Source: Lepus europaeus (Eukaryota; Chordata; Mammalia; Lagomorpha; Leporidae). Taken from it: a DNA stretch of 64,000 bases. The DNA is taken from the NCBI RefSeq assembly GCF_033115175.1, contig NC_084837.1, positions 68,037,266 to 68,101,265 on the forward strand. The letters run 5' to 3'. Below the pieces are notes generated by a model. The model was not told the origin of the DNA. It did not search any database and worked only from the letters and a program-made list of their open reading frames with translations. Below, one piece after another: positions 44,694 through 56,569 of this stretch (within the stretch, counting starts at the first letter, position 1; each line of letters begins with the position of its first letter). The position numbers were made by a program, and so were the translations under genes.

Positions 44694-44742
44694 CACATTC
44701 TCTTTTAATTCCATTTTCCATGAACTTTTTGAAGTCCCCTAA
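44694..44742 (-). repeat. Mariner-like terminal piece (tentative)
   Basis: cttttaattccattttccat and gaactttttgaagtcccc match the sequence at 7381-7412 closely, so the two are copies of one dispersed element. The family assignment is inference. Confidence 0.4.
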
Positions 44743-45839
44743 TAGATTGTAAATGGTCAGTGGGGGAATCATCTGTCTCATTAGTTATGTGAGTTTTTAT
44801 ACAACTCACTACCCGCCCCGACTCTGCTCTGCTTCAGTGTCAGCTTCGAAGATTGGGCTTGGCCACATAGAACATCTTGCGATAAGTGCCTGTGAATGGC
44901 TTGAACATTAAAAAAGAAAATAAGTGTCAGGCACTTCATTTCACATAGCTACTGAACAGAGCAGAAGTGTTTGCATGTACTCTCTAAATGACACTGATCC
45001 GAATGTCCAGGTTGGGATTTTGCTCATGCATTTCATCTCACTCTCAGCTGATTCAAGCTTGGAAATATGATGAAGTCAGCATAAGCAAGTGGTTGAGATG
45101 TTCACTAATATCTTGGAGGAATAAAGTGGTATCATCTGAACAGTGAAGAGGTTCCTAAAAAGTTTCAGGCTTCTTTTAAAATTGAAAAATAATCCATTAA
45201 TCACAAACATTAGGATCCTGTGTTGATTGATTACGATTACAGTGCTGTATTTTCTGGACAAATATTAAATACAAAAAGGCCTTCCATCCTACTCTTTTAT
45301 TTTCAGGATTTGCCATCTTTGAAATGCCTACCATGTAAGTTGTATGGCAAGTCTAAAAGAGAATTCATGGTGCCAGAATTGACAGAGGGCAGCAGAAAAC
45401 TTACAAGCTGTCCTCTGGTTGATTCAAAAAGTAATTAATTGCAGCTGCTGTTTTGCAGCAAGATGGGGGAAATGTCACCAAATACAGAAAACTCCAAAAA
45501 TAATGACAAGGCCGTCCTGTAATCTTCCCAGCCCCAACAGAAACGAGATGAATGCGTTGTGACTGCTGTAGGTAATGAGACTTTGTGAGATTATTACAAA
45601 TAGTGTACATAATCAGTGCTCTACAGTTCAGTAAGCATTCTCTGTTGTTTTTATGCATTTGGAGTAGACCCCAGTAGCATCACAAAGCATTCACTCTTCC
45701 TAAATCAGGCGAACATTTTAGCTTAAGACACTGCTTCCTAGTACACTGACTGTCAATTCCTTATGAAGACAAATTTAGAAAAGAAAGAAGACATTACCTT
45801 TAGAGAGAGAGGCATTAACAGAGAGACTACCTCCTGTGC
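44743..45839. other. Unique DNA with nested imperfect inverted repeats; no gene seen
   Basis: actctgctctgcttcagt (44821-44838) is nearly the reverse complement of 44951-44968, with an inner perfect 9-bp pair aagtgcctg / caggcactt (44885-44893, 44928-44936). Frames up to 85 codons have no known domain. Confidence 0.45.
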
Positions 45840-46020
45840 CTTTCACCCTACAAAGTACATATTAGCGGTGCTGTCTCATTGACCCCGCAGCAGGCAGCTA
45901 TTACTATTGTATTTCATACAGGAGAAACTGGGGTCTGGAGAGGTATATATCCATTGATATCCACTGATAGATGGATATTTTAACCCAAGTCTGTCTCATT
46001 CAAAATCTCTGATTCTCTGA
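45840..46020 (-). repeat. MIR
   Basis: In reverse orientation: ggcagctattactattgtat, ttcatacaggagaaactggg, gtctggagaggtatat, taacccaagtctgtctcatt. This is the MIR layout of tail, core and head. Confidence 0.75.
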
Positions 46021-48289
46021 ATTATACTACCCTCCTTCCCACGGTTTCTACAGTGAATGGAAATTTATAATTTTTTTCTTTGAGCTTCTCTTTGATGTTT
46101 ACTATGCATTTTAGTGAAAAATGTTCCAGAAAAGCACATGCATTTACTGTGGAGAGACTGGTGAAGCCAGCACTACAAAGGTGAAAAAATGTTGCAATTG
46201 TTAATGGATGAGATTCAAGCACCATCCATCACTCTGTACTTGTATTTGCAACGGTGAACTCATAAATATCCAAAGGTTTTCATTTACTTTTGGTGAAGAT
46301 TAAAAATAAGAGGATCAAAATAGAATATGAGGACTTTTGATTTTAAAATGAAAGGAAGGCATCATTGGTTTCGAAGAATGTCTATAAAGAGGAAGGAAAA
46401 CATGACTTTTGTACCTAGAGATAGAATGGGATTTTGGCTCTCAAAGCGTATCACAGCCAATGGAATCTTAAATACTGTGCCTTGCACTGCTATATGTGTA
46501 ACTGGGGATTGTGAGAAAGGAAATGCAGGCACAGAAAGCAGGCCAACTTTCTAAAGAACCCATTGCCTTGTGTTGGGAATAATCTCTATTGATAGAACAG
46601 CAGGTCCAAGATACAAGGGCTTTAACATTACAGAAGATTTTCTTTCACATAATACTTAAAAATTAAGATGCTCAAGGCTACTAGGGTACCTTCTCATCCT
46701 TATATACACTTTCCTCTCAGTATCCTGGGCTCCTGCGTCTACTGTTATATTTGTATGCCAGCCAACACCAAAGGGAAGAGCAACATGGAGACAGCAAGAT
46801 GCAGAGGTGGTGCGGTTACCATGCTGCTTAGGGCACAAGCACCTGGCCAACAGGAGGCTGGCAGGTGGAGTCTTCGGTTGGTCGACTGGCCACGGGCTCA
46901 GCCAGGGCTCTGGAGGGAGTGTGAACACAGTCAACAGTGGAGAACGCCTGCCACACCGTCAGGGGCAGAGGCGCCCAGGACGCTGACCCTGAAGGAGGAT
47001 CATGGTGCTGAGATTGAGCGGCCAAGTTTGCTCTGTCCCTTCAGAGGCCCACTCCCTTCTGAGAAAATACCTCTCCTCTTTGCCTTAACTGTCTCCGGAG
47101 AGGGGCCAATAAGGGAAAAGATATACATAGTTAAATATGCTAAGGCAGGGTTTTGGCACTGAAATCTCATCAAAAGTGCCAGTCACATTTCTTGCCAGCC
47201 AAGCATCTTTTATATAGACAATCATAAGATATAGGGATTTTCTGGATGTTTTTAGCCTTTAGGAAGAATAAGACTGTAAGCTAAAAAAAGACTTCCCTTT
47301 CCAATTTTGGGGGTCCATAGAATCAATTCTGAATCTAATTTATTCTAGAAGCCACGTGGACAAGAAAAAGAAGTGTGCATTATAAATCATCTCCCCTCTG
47401 CCAATCAGAGCTGGAGTTGAAGGTCTAAACTTGAGACTGGTGGGCTCTGCCACCTGAATTATAGACAGAAGGGGAGAAAGCTCTGTTGTGGTCAAAGAGC
47501 TGAAAGCAAAAGGCCACTAATGGTTGGGTGTCTTTTAAATTGCTTTCAGTGCTTAGCTCTGACCAATCACTTCATCCTGTCCTCCTTTGGGGAAGTAGTA
47601 AATGGTAGGGAGAGAAGAAGTTGTAAAGGCATAATTTTCCTCCTCTTCAGTCTGAAGTGTTAAAATAGTACAAGAAAATAACACACTATAGAAGACATAC
47701 AACAAAAACGAGCCAGACATCCAGGGGTTGATTTGTTGGCCTCCACTAAAGTGGTAATTCAAAGAGAAATGCTTAAAACCTATGGCTCTGATGATCACAT
47801 AAAACTGACGGGCCCAGCTAGGATTCTCTATGGGGCAGCAATCTAGAGGAAACAGGCCACAGGGATGGAAACACGCCTTCTCGATTCTGGACCACAGGAA
47901 GAAGAGATGTGTTAAGGCAGAGACGAGCCAGACAGAACCTGGCTATTAAGACTGTGTGGTCTGAGTTTGCTGCTTTTTTAGAGGAATGAAGAGCCCTCTG
48001 CTGCCAGCTGTCCCTGTGCTCTGTGCTCCTCTGGGATCCCAGTTGAAGACAGGCTGCTGTGACGTAAGCCAAGCAGCCTTTAGTTGACCAACTGATGTGT
48101 CCCTCACCCTACAGATTGTTTCAGAGGTGCTCTGAGGAGCCCGGGTCTTTCCCCTTATTTGCATTTCAGTCCTGAGGTGGTGCTTCTGGCACTGAAGGAA
48201 GCTAAACTGAACTTGGAGTGGAGAAAGCACTCTAGGATGCTGCTCCAGCCCAGAAAACAGAGTCCGTAGTTGGTGTGTATATAATAGAG
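46021..48289. other. Unique DNA; one unexplained 164-codon frame
   Basis: A plus-strand frame at 46668-47162 reads MLKATRVPSHPYIHFPLS and onward. It has no domain, signal peptide or membrane segment that I recognise, and it sits in a modestly GC-rich patch in which long chance frames are expected. Nothing else is supported in this stretch. Confidence 0.4.
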
Positions 48290-48410
48290 AGCTTCAATTT
48301 TCCCACTAGTAAAATGGAAATAATAAATATTCAAGCCATTGGGTTATTATTAATGTAAACCAGCATTATGAATTCCACAGAAGTAGGTACAAAACACCTC
48401 ATGTGATATA
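48290..48410 (+). repeat. MIR 3' part
   Basis: ttttcccactagtaaaatgg, aaataataaatattcaagcc, attgggttattattaatgta follow the MIR 3' region. Confidence 0.6.
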
Positions 48411-48701
48411 AAAGTTCAACACATTATTAAAATTGTTGTTACAGATTTGATTAGCCATACAGAATGCTAGCTTCTGGGAATAAAATAACAGTCAACAAAT
48501 GTATTTGTGTCAAAAGGTGCACAACCTAATAGAGGGAGATAGCTATGGACAGAAAGTAGAACCACAGGGTAATCCTCGTTCTGTAATAGACATCTGTGCT
48601 GAGTTATTTTCCTCATCAGGAAACATGTTAAGCTAAGGCCACCCATTTTGCCTAATTGAAATCAATAGGAAAAATGGACACTCGTGAAACTGTTTTAATC
48701 T

Positions 48702-48733
48702 ATATATATATATTATATCTATATATATTATAG

Positions 48734-48778
<45 letters not shown>
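48702..48778 (+). repeat. (TA)n microsatellite at a SINE edge
   Basis: Imperfect then pure TA dinucleotides: about 45 bases of uninterrupted (TA)n at 48735-48778, preceded by tatatattatatctatatat. Confidence 0.97.
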
Positions 48779-48779
<1 letters not shown>

Positions 48780-49008
48780 CAGCGCACCGCGCTGATCTGA
48801 AGCCAGGAGCCAGGTGCTTCTCCTGGTCTCCCATGGGGTACAGGGCCCAAGCACTTGGGCCATCCTCCACTGCACTCCCTGGCCACAGCAGAGAGCTGGC
48901 CTGGAAGAGGGGCAACTGGGACAGAATCCGGTGCCCCAACCGGGACTAGAACCCGGTGTGCTGGCGCCGCAAGGTGAAGGATTAGCCTATTGAGCCGCGG
49001 CGCCGGCC
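48779..49008 (-). mobile_element. CSINE lacking its 3' third, abutting (TA)n
   Basis: In reverse orientation from cagcgcaccgcgctgatctg through the body to the head ending gccgcggcgccggcc. The A-tail, (CT)n and about 70 more bases are missing, and their place is taken by the TA tract. The body is young-looking. Frames here translate TA repeats as alternating Ile-Tyr. Confidence 0.93.
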
Positions 49009-50384
49009 TTATAAATCTCCATACAGAGTCCCACTTACATTTTTTTTCTATCTCAGGAAATCAGATACTACCAATTCAGATTGTCCATCCCCCTTCAGCT
49101 GCAAAATCTCTCTTCTGCTTCACATCTTCACATGTTCAAAGCCTTGCTCCATCCCCACCTAGTTTTTGAAGAGCAAATGACATTTCCATGTGTGGTGTTC
49201 ATACATATACCTCCAGAAATAATGTACACAAATCACCTCGTTGCTGTTCAATACATTTTATGAGTCACTGAAAGAGATTGAGAATGTCAGTCTCTGCACA
49301 GTGAAGAAATGCTTCCACCGGGAAAGACTTGGGTAGAAATGCCTGTGTTCCAACAATCACCTTGCTGCCTTTCAGCCAGAGAACAGGGTCCCAGCTGGAG
49401 GTTAAGAAGACAAAGTGAGTGAGAACTTGGTTAGGGGCATTGCAAAAAGAGGGTGGGGAATGTGGAAACTTTGTGATCTTCAGAGTTAAAGGACAATCAT
49501 TTTGTTACTGAAAAGAACATGTTTGACATTCCAAAGAGCTGTCCCTTTTTAATAAGGATCTGATGAAACTAGAGTTTTCACTTTCTAGTAAAATTAATAG
49601 GAGATAACATTTGTGAAGATAGGGCATAGAAATAATATTGCAAGTGCATTGAATTTGTAGCTGTATAGGATGCGTAAAGTGACTTCTGTCATGGGAGGCC
49701 ATGTGACTAAGTAGATGCCCTGGCACGTGAGTATTTGCCAAATATCTGAAAGAAACACTGAGAAACTGATAGCTTCCCGGTGGATCCCAGGAAATCCCTC
49801 CTTTCAGTAGTGTGGTCTTTGATGCGCCATTGTCTGTACTCAGCATATGGTAAAGTTCTTTCCCGGCTCTGGGTGCTTTTCTCATTTCCCATCACCCCTG
49901 GGACTGCCATCCAGAGTCAGATCACCTTTATTAGTTTTAGAAACATGTGCGTTGCTATTTCCTGTGACACTTATGTTTCCTTCAGCGTCTCTTTCGCACA
50001 GGTGCTGAAATAGGACATGCTCAGGAATATGAAATGTGTTGTCTGACAATGTAATCCATAGAGCAGAAACCTGCTTCCAGATGCCCCGAGACCCACGTCT
50101 CATATTCATAAAAGTGGTTATTACTTTGGGTGCTACTAGGCTGTCGAGCCTCCCCGTTTTTATTAATTGCATCCCTCTGCGGTACTGGATAAAAAAGAAA
50201 CTGCTGCTTTATGAGTTTTCTCATTTCCCCAATCCTGTAATATTTTGGTGTCTGAATGGGAAAACAAAAAGAAATTCACAAAAGCTACATTTGATGTTTG
50301 CCTCATGCAATCAAAATCTTGGAATTGACACCAGAGGTAACGTTTTCAGGAGGAATGGGGTATGGTGGTCATAGATGTCTTTGC
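49009..50384. other. Unique DNA, no gene seen
   Basis: Frames up to 126 codons (minus strand 49505-49885) and 112 codons (plus strand 50036-50374) overlap each other on both strands and match nothing I recognise. Confidence 0.4.
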
Positions 50385-50540
50385 CATTTGTAGAAAATGG
50401 AGTTTGATTTGGAGATGAAATCTGATCAACAGAGGGCTGGACAGGGGTTGAGAGACCTTGTTTTCTGCTTGAGTACTGATGCAGAATTCCTGGGAAGCTT
50501 TAGCGGGACACAACCTGACTGCCTATTCTGCAGTTTCTTC
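50385..50540 (+). repeat. MIR-core-like fossil
   Basis: ttggagatgaaatctgatca, gagggctggacaggggttga, gagaccttgtttt, gcttgagtactgatgcag. The same blocks recur at 52160-52290, so it is a dispersed old repeat of MIR type. Confidence 0.55.
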
Positions 50541-50717
50541 CCATGCGAATATCAGTGGCCAAGCTTACATCTCTAGATGGAATATTTTTATTTGTAATTC
50601 TCTCTATATGTGAGGATACTTGATATAAAAACTCTAAATTACAGCCAGGATATGCATGTTGTACAAAAGCATAGTACCCTTTCTTTGGTTTAATGGCTAG
50701 CTGCTACTTCCTTGTAA

Positions 50718-51116
50718 CATTTAATGATTTTTTTTTTTTTTAGATTGATTCATTTATTTGGTAGGCAGTGTTAGAGCAAGGGAGATACACAAAGGCATAT
50801 ATACCCACAGAGGGAAAAAGAGAGAGGTTGCGGGGAGGTCTTCCTTTCTCTGATTCGGTTTCCAAATGACAACAACAGCCAGGGCTGGGCCAAGCTGAAG
50901 CCAGTAGTCAGGAACTTCTTCCCGGTCTCCCATGTGGATGTAGAGACCCAAGGATTTGGGCTATGTTCCACCACTTTCCCAGGTATAGCATTAGGGAGCT
51001 AGATTGGAAGTGTAGCAGCCAAGACTTGAAATGGTACCCATATAGGATGCTGGTGTCAAAGATGGCAGACCAAACCACTATGCCACAATGCCAATGCCAC
51101 GTTTAATGATTTTTTT
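50718..51116 (-). mobile_element. CSINE, diverged, with TSD
   Basis: The element spans about 50735-51098 in reverse orientation: tagattgattcatttatttg, a purine-rich segment, gccagggctgggccaagctg, body, and head ending atgccacaatgccaatgcc. The duplication acatttaatgatttttt / acgtttaatgatttttt (from 50718 and 51099) has one mismatch. Confidence 0.93.
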
Positions 51117-52159
51117 AAAAAAAGGACCCACATTTTCTTTTCATACAAGACCACAAATTTTATGCCTTTTGGCCTTGGTTATTGAACATTCATTTGTAAT
51201 TAAGAAAACTTTAGATATATATAGATATAAGTGGATAGATAACCACACTGTAAATTTTCTTTTTCAGTGATGTAAATTAACAATTTGCCTGATGTTTTCC
51301 AAGAGAATTTGGTTTTCACATAAATGTACTCAATATTAATTGGTTTATTAGAATACTTACAGAAGTAATTTCTGCCTGATTTTGTAAGAGGCAGCCATTA
51401 TTATTTTATGGGAAAACTAATACAATCTCCTGGAAAATATCATTCACTGGGTCAAGGCTACTTTTTATTCCTTCAGTATTTTTGAAAAGACTGTAAATTG
51501 TAGGTAGAAACTGTCTTGTATCACCTAAAATTCCTGAACGGCTGACAGCTGTCAGGCAGAATTCTAGACACAACTCAACTCAACCACATGAACAGAGTGA
51601 CAGCTACTGCTGTGTCTGTCATTATAAGCTATAATTAATCATTTTTTTCTGAAAATGACTTGTTATAATTTATCAGTGATATTCACACAATATATTGGTG
51701 TAAGGGGTGTAACTATGATTAGCCAGTTTAGTTCTTGAGACAAAGTTGTGATAGAACCATCCACATCACTTCAACACTTTTGCTTTCTTTTCCCCTGGCA
51801 TATGAAACTAAGTTCAAATTGATTATTTTTTAGGAGTTAGGGCTTTGGTTATTTCATTAGTTGGAATGACAGAGAGGAAGGCTCAGTGGTTGTTATTTGC
51901 TCAGGTTCTTGTGCACAGAAATTTATATGTGCATCACTCACAAATGGTATGGGGTGTTGCATTCTTAGTATAGGAGTTATTGGTCTTCTGATTATGTAAT
52001 TGGACAATCTGAGAACCATGATTTTAAGGTGATGATTGGAAGGAAATCTCTTCTCATATTGTCATTATATTCTTTTCATTACACACAAACATTTATATTT
52101 TCCTCTAGGAAATTATGGTTTAGTAGGAATATAGCATATATAAATTGATTTAAAAATCA
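51117..52159. other. Unique AT-rich DNA with a 14-bp palindrome; no gene seen
   Basis: The perfect palindrome ctgacagctgtcag at 51542-51555 is followed by two further TGACAG half-sites (51598-51603 and, reversed, 51616-51621) and taattaatc (51632-51640). No gene, RNA or repeat was recognised. Confidence 0.5.
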
Positions 52160-52290
52160 TATTCAATTTGGAGATGAGCTCTGATAAAATAAGTAGAGAG
52201 CTGGACTGGAATTAGGAGACCTGGGTTATTGCCTGAATTCTGATATTCACTTTAATTGAAGATTTAGCTAGACACACCATGATTTCCTGC
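52160..52290 (+). repeat. MIR-core-like fossil
   Basis: ttggagatgagctctgataa, agagctggactggaattagg, agacctgggtt, gcctgaattctgat. It is similar to 50385-50540 and resembles the MIR core. Confidence 0.55.
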
Positions 52291-55200
52291 ACTATACACT
52301 AAAAGTATAGGAGGGCCACCTAATTTAGGCTGGAGGAGTAAGGAAGAAAATCCCATTAAACTTATACCTAAATGACATTAGTAGCTAGCTTGAATCTACG
52401 ATTTGACCGTAAAGATAGCTTGAATGCAGAAAATATGAACCAAAGAGAATGGATAAGTTAGAGTTATGTGCTAAAAACTGTAGTCTGGTCAAATATGAGG
52501 ATAATGAAGAAATTGATATAAAGGAGAGAACTAAACTTTAAACAAAAAATAACAGTAGTTGGTGAGAGTTGATATGGATTCACAATCACACTTCAGGTGC
52601 AGAATCTGAAGATGGGAATTCAAATTTGTATTATCAGGTGCTTCTAGAAATGCTTTATTTCCTATAAGAGGTATGATGTGCACTCTTTGAGGGTGTAGAC
52701 TCTGCCTTGGTTATTGCTATGCACAAGGTACATAGGCAATTTTCTGGATAATACGCCCCCATTCATGGGCTGGACAGTTGAATACAGTATCTAGGAAGCA
52801 TGGAGATGAAGCCATTGCAACTGAGAAGGCGTATTTGTCCAAGTCAAACCAAGATGAAATTTGTAACTAAGCTACACACCTATAAACTGTCTTCCTGGAT
52901 AACTTCTTCACAAACTCAGTAACACACTCTGTGCACATCAATGAGGGCTATGCTTATTGTAGCTAAACAGAGAGAGAGAGAGCAGAGGCACATCACAGCT
53001 TATGAATGGAGTTAAAGTGTTCTTAGAACACCAATTCTTTTTTAAAGGAAGGCTTAAAAGATGTTTCAGAGCCTAAATTATCATTTTTAACTTCTCTGTA
53101 TGTTGCTGTTGTAATATATTAACCTCTCCATTGATAGAGTATGTAGGCTTCTAGGAAGCTAATGACTTCTTTTAAGGACAAGCTAGAAACATTTGTCCCT
53201 TGAAAAGTGAAAATAATGAAGAAAAGTGGAGAATACACAGTTTCCAGATTTTTTGTCTTGATTATTTGAAGAAGACATACAGAGTATATAATAAATGCTC
53301 TTATATTGCATTTTTTGTGTAAAATTTCAGACTGTTTATAAATGCCTTTTAATTTCCACACATTTTCCTTGTATTTGACTATCTTAAAAAATACCTAATT
53401 GTAATCTTTGGCAAAGGTGCATTTATGGATGTGATTTTAACTATAGAGAAACACACTGTACCAGGGCAAAGCTATTTATTTAGCTGATGACAGAATGTTA
53501 ATATAAACCAGTGATATGCATCATGTGAGAAACCATTAAAATTAGATCTATTAAAGCCAATGCCTTCAAGGAATAATGAAATTCAAATGGAAATATTTTA
53601 ATGAAAACATTATAAGAAAAGATCAATATGATTAGGTTTTTAAAAAACATTTTGAGTATTGATTTTTATTTTTTTTTAAGTTTTAAAGTATTTATTTGCC
53701 ATGGGGGAAAAAGAGTAATTAGTGGTTGATTCCTCAGGCAGAATAAAATCTATTATTACAAAAAACATATTTTAAATCTTCTGAAGGCATGTGAGCTGGG
53801 ATGCCTTATATTAAGGTGATTAAATGAAGCATTTTTCATATATTTGATGAAGCGGTGCTGTCAGTGAAGAAAAGGACATTAATTTTATCTTTCTGTGCTT
53901 ATTCATGGGTTAATCTATGGACTCGGAATCTTCCATCAATGACAATTTCTCAAAGGTTTGCAGTCCCTGGCAGTGGAGCTCTAAACAGGACCTGTGAGTC
54001 ACTGTTGGAACCACTCAGGAAAGCATGTGTTTAGATGATAGGCCAATGTTTTATTTTTCTTATGTCAGTGGTGTATTTAGTAGGATTGAAGAAATGCAGT
54101 GAAAGGCGCATTTGATCGTCTTTGTTTCTTTTTCATTTTTCTATTACTCTTCTCTCCAAAGAAAATAATGAGATGCTACCAAGGGATAGGTGACATAGTG
54201 TGAGAGATCAATTTAAATAGATCCCCATGAAGAGGGAAAATTTAAAATTTGAAGGTGCAGAAATGTCACTAGGAGCTTTTTAGAGTGGCCAGGCCCTGAG
54301 TTTGGTCAGCAGGGCTTGAGTGTCTCAGCACTGGTGGAGTCTATGCTGGGTCATCCCTGCTGACCATAATAAGATGAACATAAAAGGTTCTGGGGAACTC
54401 ATGAAGGATCTCGTTATTCTTATTTGGATATGATCTGCTTGCTTTTTAAGGTCCTTAAACAATATGTGTTCTGTATTCAATTAAGGATATAAAAGCCTGG
54501 CCCCTAACATTCACCCCGTGATCTACAGTACCTCAGCAATAATATTTCTGAATTTAAATTATTACTCTTTTGCTTTCCTTTTTACAATTGGGCCTCTTTC
54601 ACCTTTAGCTAGACCTTTCCTCTGGTTAATAATTAAATCCATCAATGATAGGCAGATAATTTTCATCCTTTTAAGGATTTCTGAAAATGAGAAAAGCAAC
54701 TCGTGATAACGGATGGCTGCAAATTCTTTGCCACTCTTCTGGTTAAGGTGTGGGATTAGCCATTCTTCCATTGAATCTGGACTGTGATCATGGAATTAGT
54801 AACAAATGGAATATGGCTTATGTGAGCTCGTGGAATTCTGAGGATAGATCACAAATTATGCAGCTTCTGCCTGGGCCTCTTAAAACCTTCTCGCGGGAAC
54901 CCCTGAGCTTCGATGTAAGAAATCTGACTACTCACCTGAACAGAACATGCAGAAAGGCCCTGAGACCAGAGGGGGAGGGAGAGGCACCAGATAAGTTCAG
55001 CTTCCCAGCCCTCCCCACCAAGATGCCAACCATGTGTGTAGCCATCTCAGACACTTGGATCCGTGGTCTAAGATAAATACTGGCTCTCTAAGTTTCAAGA
55101 AAGAGGAGAATAAAAGCAATATGATGACCCCTCCAAAACTCTGGTTATTCAGTTGGGGACTATGGAGAAAACTAACAATTCAGAAAAACAAACAACCATA

Positions 55201-56569
55201 ACAAACGAAGGTGATCAAGCAGCAGAACGAAAGGATTACACTCGTGTGTGGAAACCGGGATAGAACCTATTTGAAGATGGATGAATAAGCATACTGGTTA
55301 CCCAAGAACTAAGAGGAGGAGAATTAAAGGTAGACCCAAATAAGTGCATGCCCAAATCAGCATATAAATTGTCTCCAAATTATTGACTGACTCCCTAGAT
55401 TGAATGCAGTAACCGCAGGATAAACAAGAGCAGAATGACTGGCATGCGCGTCAACTGTCTTTAAAGCACTTTCTCAGTAAATGCACTCAGTGATTATTGT
55501 ATGTATCTTTTGGGCACCCTGAGCCATAATGAGGCTGGGAAATTTATTTTTTTTTCAGTTGTGGTTCATTGTCAGCAGAGATAAAATAGGATTTCTGTCC
55601 ATAAAGGACATGGGGATACTGGAATCAGATAGCTCACTAGAGTTATTTGTCTAAAAATCATGAACACTCTTTCAGGACAGGAGTGCTAGAATGGAATGGC
55701 GAGTTGTTGCTATGCCCTACTCCCTCATTTTGTTTCTCTGGGCCACAATTTTGAAAAGTATTTGGTTAGAGGAAGAAAACATCTTCGGGAAGACATGGAG
55801 TGTTATTTTCTGTACTGAGATGCTTTAAGAGATTTGGAATTGGAATAGAATCTTGAGGTCCTACTATATAAGAATAATCTCATGTTAGGGATTTTTGTGA
55901 CAAACTGAATATGGTGTCTCTTGGATTGAAGTAAAGTGACAAAGTGTTAATAAATTACTTGATACTTCTACCTGAGTAACCCTAGATATTGATATTTCTA
56001 TCTGAGGAACCCTAGAACTGTTCATCAGAAACCTGACTAGTTATTCTAATATAGAATCCCCAGCCCTTCCTCCAGTACCTACTTGAGTCAGATCAAAGAT
56101 TGTTCTCCAGGAATACAATATTTGAGTCAGTTCTACTTATTTATTTCTTGATTTTAATGCCTCTTAAACCTTCATATTATAAACTAATATTAGTAATTAA
56201 TTTTATATAACTATCTCCAAAATAGATCAATACATTTTGCCAATCAGGAGCCATGTTTTATGCCTCTTCTGATTTCCCAAATTACCTAGCTTGACAATGG
56301 ACATATTTCTCCTGCTGTAATTATTTTATTAACCTGACTGGACACAATGTCTAGACAGGAAATAGCTTTTAATTTTTTCCCACACTGCCTTCAATCAGAA
56401 ACCCTTTCCCTATTCCCTGAACAATATCCTTGGAAGATAAGGGTTTCTGTTTCCTCATTCACTTTTGAACATTCAAACAATCCTTTTTCAAGTGTTTCTT
56501 AACTGTAATCCTGTGTTTACATAGTTTAAAAGCAGCTACTCCAATGCACATATCCTCCAATAGCACATG
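52291..56569. other. Most repeat-poor stretch of the window; no gene seen
   Basis: In 4.3 kb I recognise no SINE or L1. Frames reach 108 codons (54750-55076) with no known domain. A TATA-like tataaaag lies at 54489-54496 without any following open frame of note. The absence of young repeats could reflect chance or constraint. Confidence 0.45.

Noticed and set aside
49505-49885. 126-codon minus-strand frame
   Set aside because: No recognisable domain, overlapped by frames on both strands, and no exon-like borders.
54489-54496. tataaaag as a core promoter
   Set aside because: No CpG island, initiator or open frame follows. A single TATA-like match in AT-rich DNA is weak.
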